Under the pieces are notes generated by a model, which was not told where the DNA came from, ran no database searches, and was given only the letters and a program-made list of their open reading frames with translations. The translations under genes were made by a program, and so were the position numbers. From NCBI RefSeq assembly GCF_002014985.1, contig NZ_MUXU01000039.1, positions 62,001-126,000 of the forward strand: a stretch of DNA of 64,000 bases, read 5' to 3'. The first letter of the stretch is position 1. Each line of letters begins with the position of its first letter. Source of the DNA: Moraxella caviae. GTDB taxonomy: Bacteria > Pseudomonadota > Gammaproteobacteria > Pseudomonadales > Moraxellaceae. Of this stretch, positions 62,955 to 64,000 are shown one piece after another.

Positions 62955-63347
62955 ATGAAAAAACTTCTTGCTGTGGCAGCCGTTGCTGCTTTGACAGGCT
63001 GTGCCACCACTGGCAACATCGCCCCACAATACATCAACCCAACCAACTACCAAAGCTACGACTGCGCCATGCTACAAAGCGAAGTGGCACGCGTGACAAA
63101 ATCAGCCGAAGCCACCCAAAAACAGCAAACGCCGCTGTCTGCGTCAGGCATTGGCATTGGCTTGACAGGTGGTCGCCACGGCATTTACCCAAGCATCAGC
63201 TTCGGCATGGGTACAGGCAGCAGCCAGCGCGCCGCCAAAACCAACACCCTAGCACGCTTGTATGGCGAGCATGACGCAATGATCATCGCAGCACGCCAAA
63301 AGGGCTGCGGCTTTGCGCATGGCGTGAAAATCTACGGCGAGCAGTAA
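62955..63347 (+). CDS. Small lipoprotein, unknown function (130 aa)
   Basis: The precursor has a short lipoprotein signal (MKKLLAVAAVAALTGC), so the mature protein would be lipid-anchored. The 115-residue mature part has a conserved-looking Cys pair (SYDCAMLQSEVARV and RQKGCGFAHGVKI) and a Gly-rich middle (GIGIGLTGGRHGIYPSISFGMG). The ATG at 62955 follows AAGG at a suitable distance. I do not recognise a family. It lies just right of the foreign block and ends in its own terminator. Confidence 0.8.
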   Translation: MKKLLAVAAVAALTGCATTGNIAPQYINPTNYQSYDCAMLQSEVARVTKSAEATQKQQTPLSASGIGIGLTGGRHGIYPSISFGMGTGSSQRAAKTNTLARLYGEHDAMIIAARQKGCGFAHGVKIYGEQ

Positions 63348-63427
63348 TCAGCACAACGCTCACAGCCGCCTTGCGAAATTGTCAATCAGCATGGCAACTG
63401 GCATTGTGTAAACGCTTACTATCCCTT

Positions 63428-63466
63428 AAAATAACGGCCACCACAGCCGTTATTTTTATTTTTACT
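63428..63466 (+). terminator. Terminator of the lipoprotein gene
   Basis: AAATAACGGC and GCCGTTATTT form a strong stem around CACCACA, followed by TTATTTTT. Confidence 0.9.
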
Positions 63467-63472
63467 AAAATT

Positions 63473-64000
63473 ATGCACGCACCACACTCAAACTGGCTTC
63501 CTGACTGGATTAAAGCACTCATCCAATCGCCAAAATCCGCCCTGCCAGACATCAGCGCAGGCGTGATGATGTCGGTGCTTGTCATTCCCCAAAGCCTAGG
63601 CTATGCGGCTTTGGCAGGCTTACCGCCTGTGATGGGACTGTATGCCGCCATCGTACCAACGCTGGTGTATGCTTATATTGGCGCAAGCTCGGTCAGTGCG
63701 GTTGGGCCAGTTGCCATCACCGCCATCATGACGTCAAGCGCCCTGTCTGGCTATGCGGCAGGCAGTTTGCAATACGTCAGTCTTGCGGTAACGCTGGCTT
63801 TGATGGTGGGTGTGGTTTTATGGCTGGCAAGCGTTTTACGGCTTGGCTGGATCATGCAGTTTGTCTCTCGTGGGGTGTCGGCAGGTTTTATCAGTGCGGC
63901 GGCTTTACTCATCATCGCAGGACAGCTCAAATCCTTAATCGGTATGCCCATCATGGGCGACAGCCTTATCAGCATGGCACGCTCGCTCACAGGCACACAG
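63473..64000 (+). CDS. SulP-family anion transporter (3' end outside window)
   Basis: The first 176 residues of a SulP (SLC26-like) transporter are visible. After a short cytoplasmic head come DISAGVMMSVLVIPQSLGYAALAGLPPVMGLYAAIVPTLVYAYIGASSVSAVGPVAI, the SulP signature with its gated TM1-TM3, and further membrane segments. Such proteins carry sulphate, bicarbonate or dicarboxylates, and most have a C-terminal STAS domain that would lie off the edge. The ion cannot be named from this part. The start at 63473 lies just past a terminator. Confidence 0.9.
   Translation, partial: MHAPHSNWLPDWIKALIQSPKSALPDISAGVMMSVLVIPQSLGYAALAGLPPVMGLYAAIVPTLVYAYIGASSVSAVGPVAITAIMTSSALSGYAAGSLQYVSLAVTLALMVGVVLWLASVLRLGWIMQFVSRGVSAGFISAAALLIIAGQLKSLIGMPIMGDSLISMARSLTGTQ

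Overview
The window looks like ordinary core chromosome of a gammaproteobacterium of the family Moraxellaceae, most likely a Moraxella species. This is inferred from gene content and order: divergent sdhCDA and gltA, lptFG divergent from pepA, spoT followed by ridA and priA, dciA converging on lpxC, a SpoT with an eroded synthetase half, and RecA with no LexA-type operator in view. Coding is dense. Many promoters have the form TGn-TATAAT, and most operons end in clear intrinsic terminators. No prophage, insertion sequence, CRISPR array or rRNA operon is visible, and there is one tRNA gene (Val-GAC).

Layout: 1-4 kb holds the TCA genes sdhA (cut by the window edge), sdhD, sdhC and divergent gltA. 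4-8.5 kb holds tex, an ompR-type regulator without a neighbouring kinase, and a small outer-membrane barrel protein. 8.7-13 kb holds lptF/lptG for LPS export, divergent from pepA. 13-18 kb holds two poorly known genes, then ileS-lspA. 18-25 kb holds a uracil-type permease, queE, rpoZ, spoT, ridA and two tiny unrecognised Cys-containing proteins. 25-31 kb holds priA, a TraX-like membrane protein, a DUF2628 protein and trmB. 31-34 kb holds a noncoding stretch rich in DnaA-box-like sites, then recA and a recX with a long N-terminal extension. 34-39 kb holds plsC, ftsH, rlmE, yhbY and a DOMON-like gene. 39-43 kb holds a repeat-rich spacer, a CHAP-domain protein, dciA, lpxC and tRNA-Val. 43-55 kb holds polA, topA, ftsK, trxB and aat. 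55-59 kb holds a YhiN-type flavoprotein with a tiny Cys-rich partner, an M48 lipoprotein protease, bolA and an alkA-like glycosylase. The end of the window holds a lipoprotein and the start of a SulP transporter.

The clearest foreign feature is a block of about 3.7 kb at roughly 59.15-62.85 kb. It carries the C-terminal part of a glutathione-S-transferase-like gene, a three-gene minus-strand operon (alpha/beta hydrolase, cyclophilin-like protein, sugar O-acetyltransferase) and a divergent LysR regulator. It contains three copies of the Haemophilus-type DNA uptake core AAGTGCGGT, each followed by a matching A/T-rich extension, plus a Pasteurellaceae-style AGCGGT hairpin. It therefore looks like DNA taken from a Pasteurellaceae donor, probably by natural transformation. 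Its left edge cuts into the alkA-like gene and replaces that gene's first codons with antisense GST sequence.

Other points worth attention are the monofunctional-looking SpoT, the DnaA-box cluster before recA, the extended RecX, two families of dispersed hairpin repeats, and several small proteins of unknown role. I did not find a clear new defence or mobile system.
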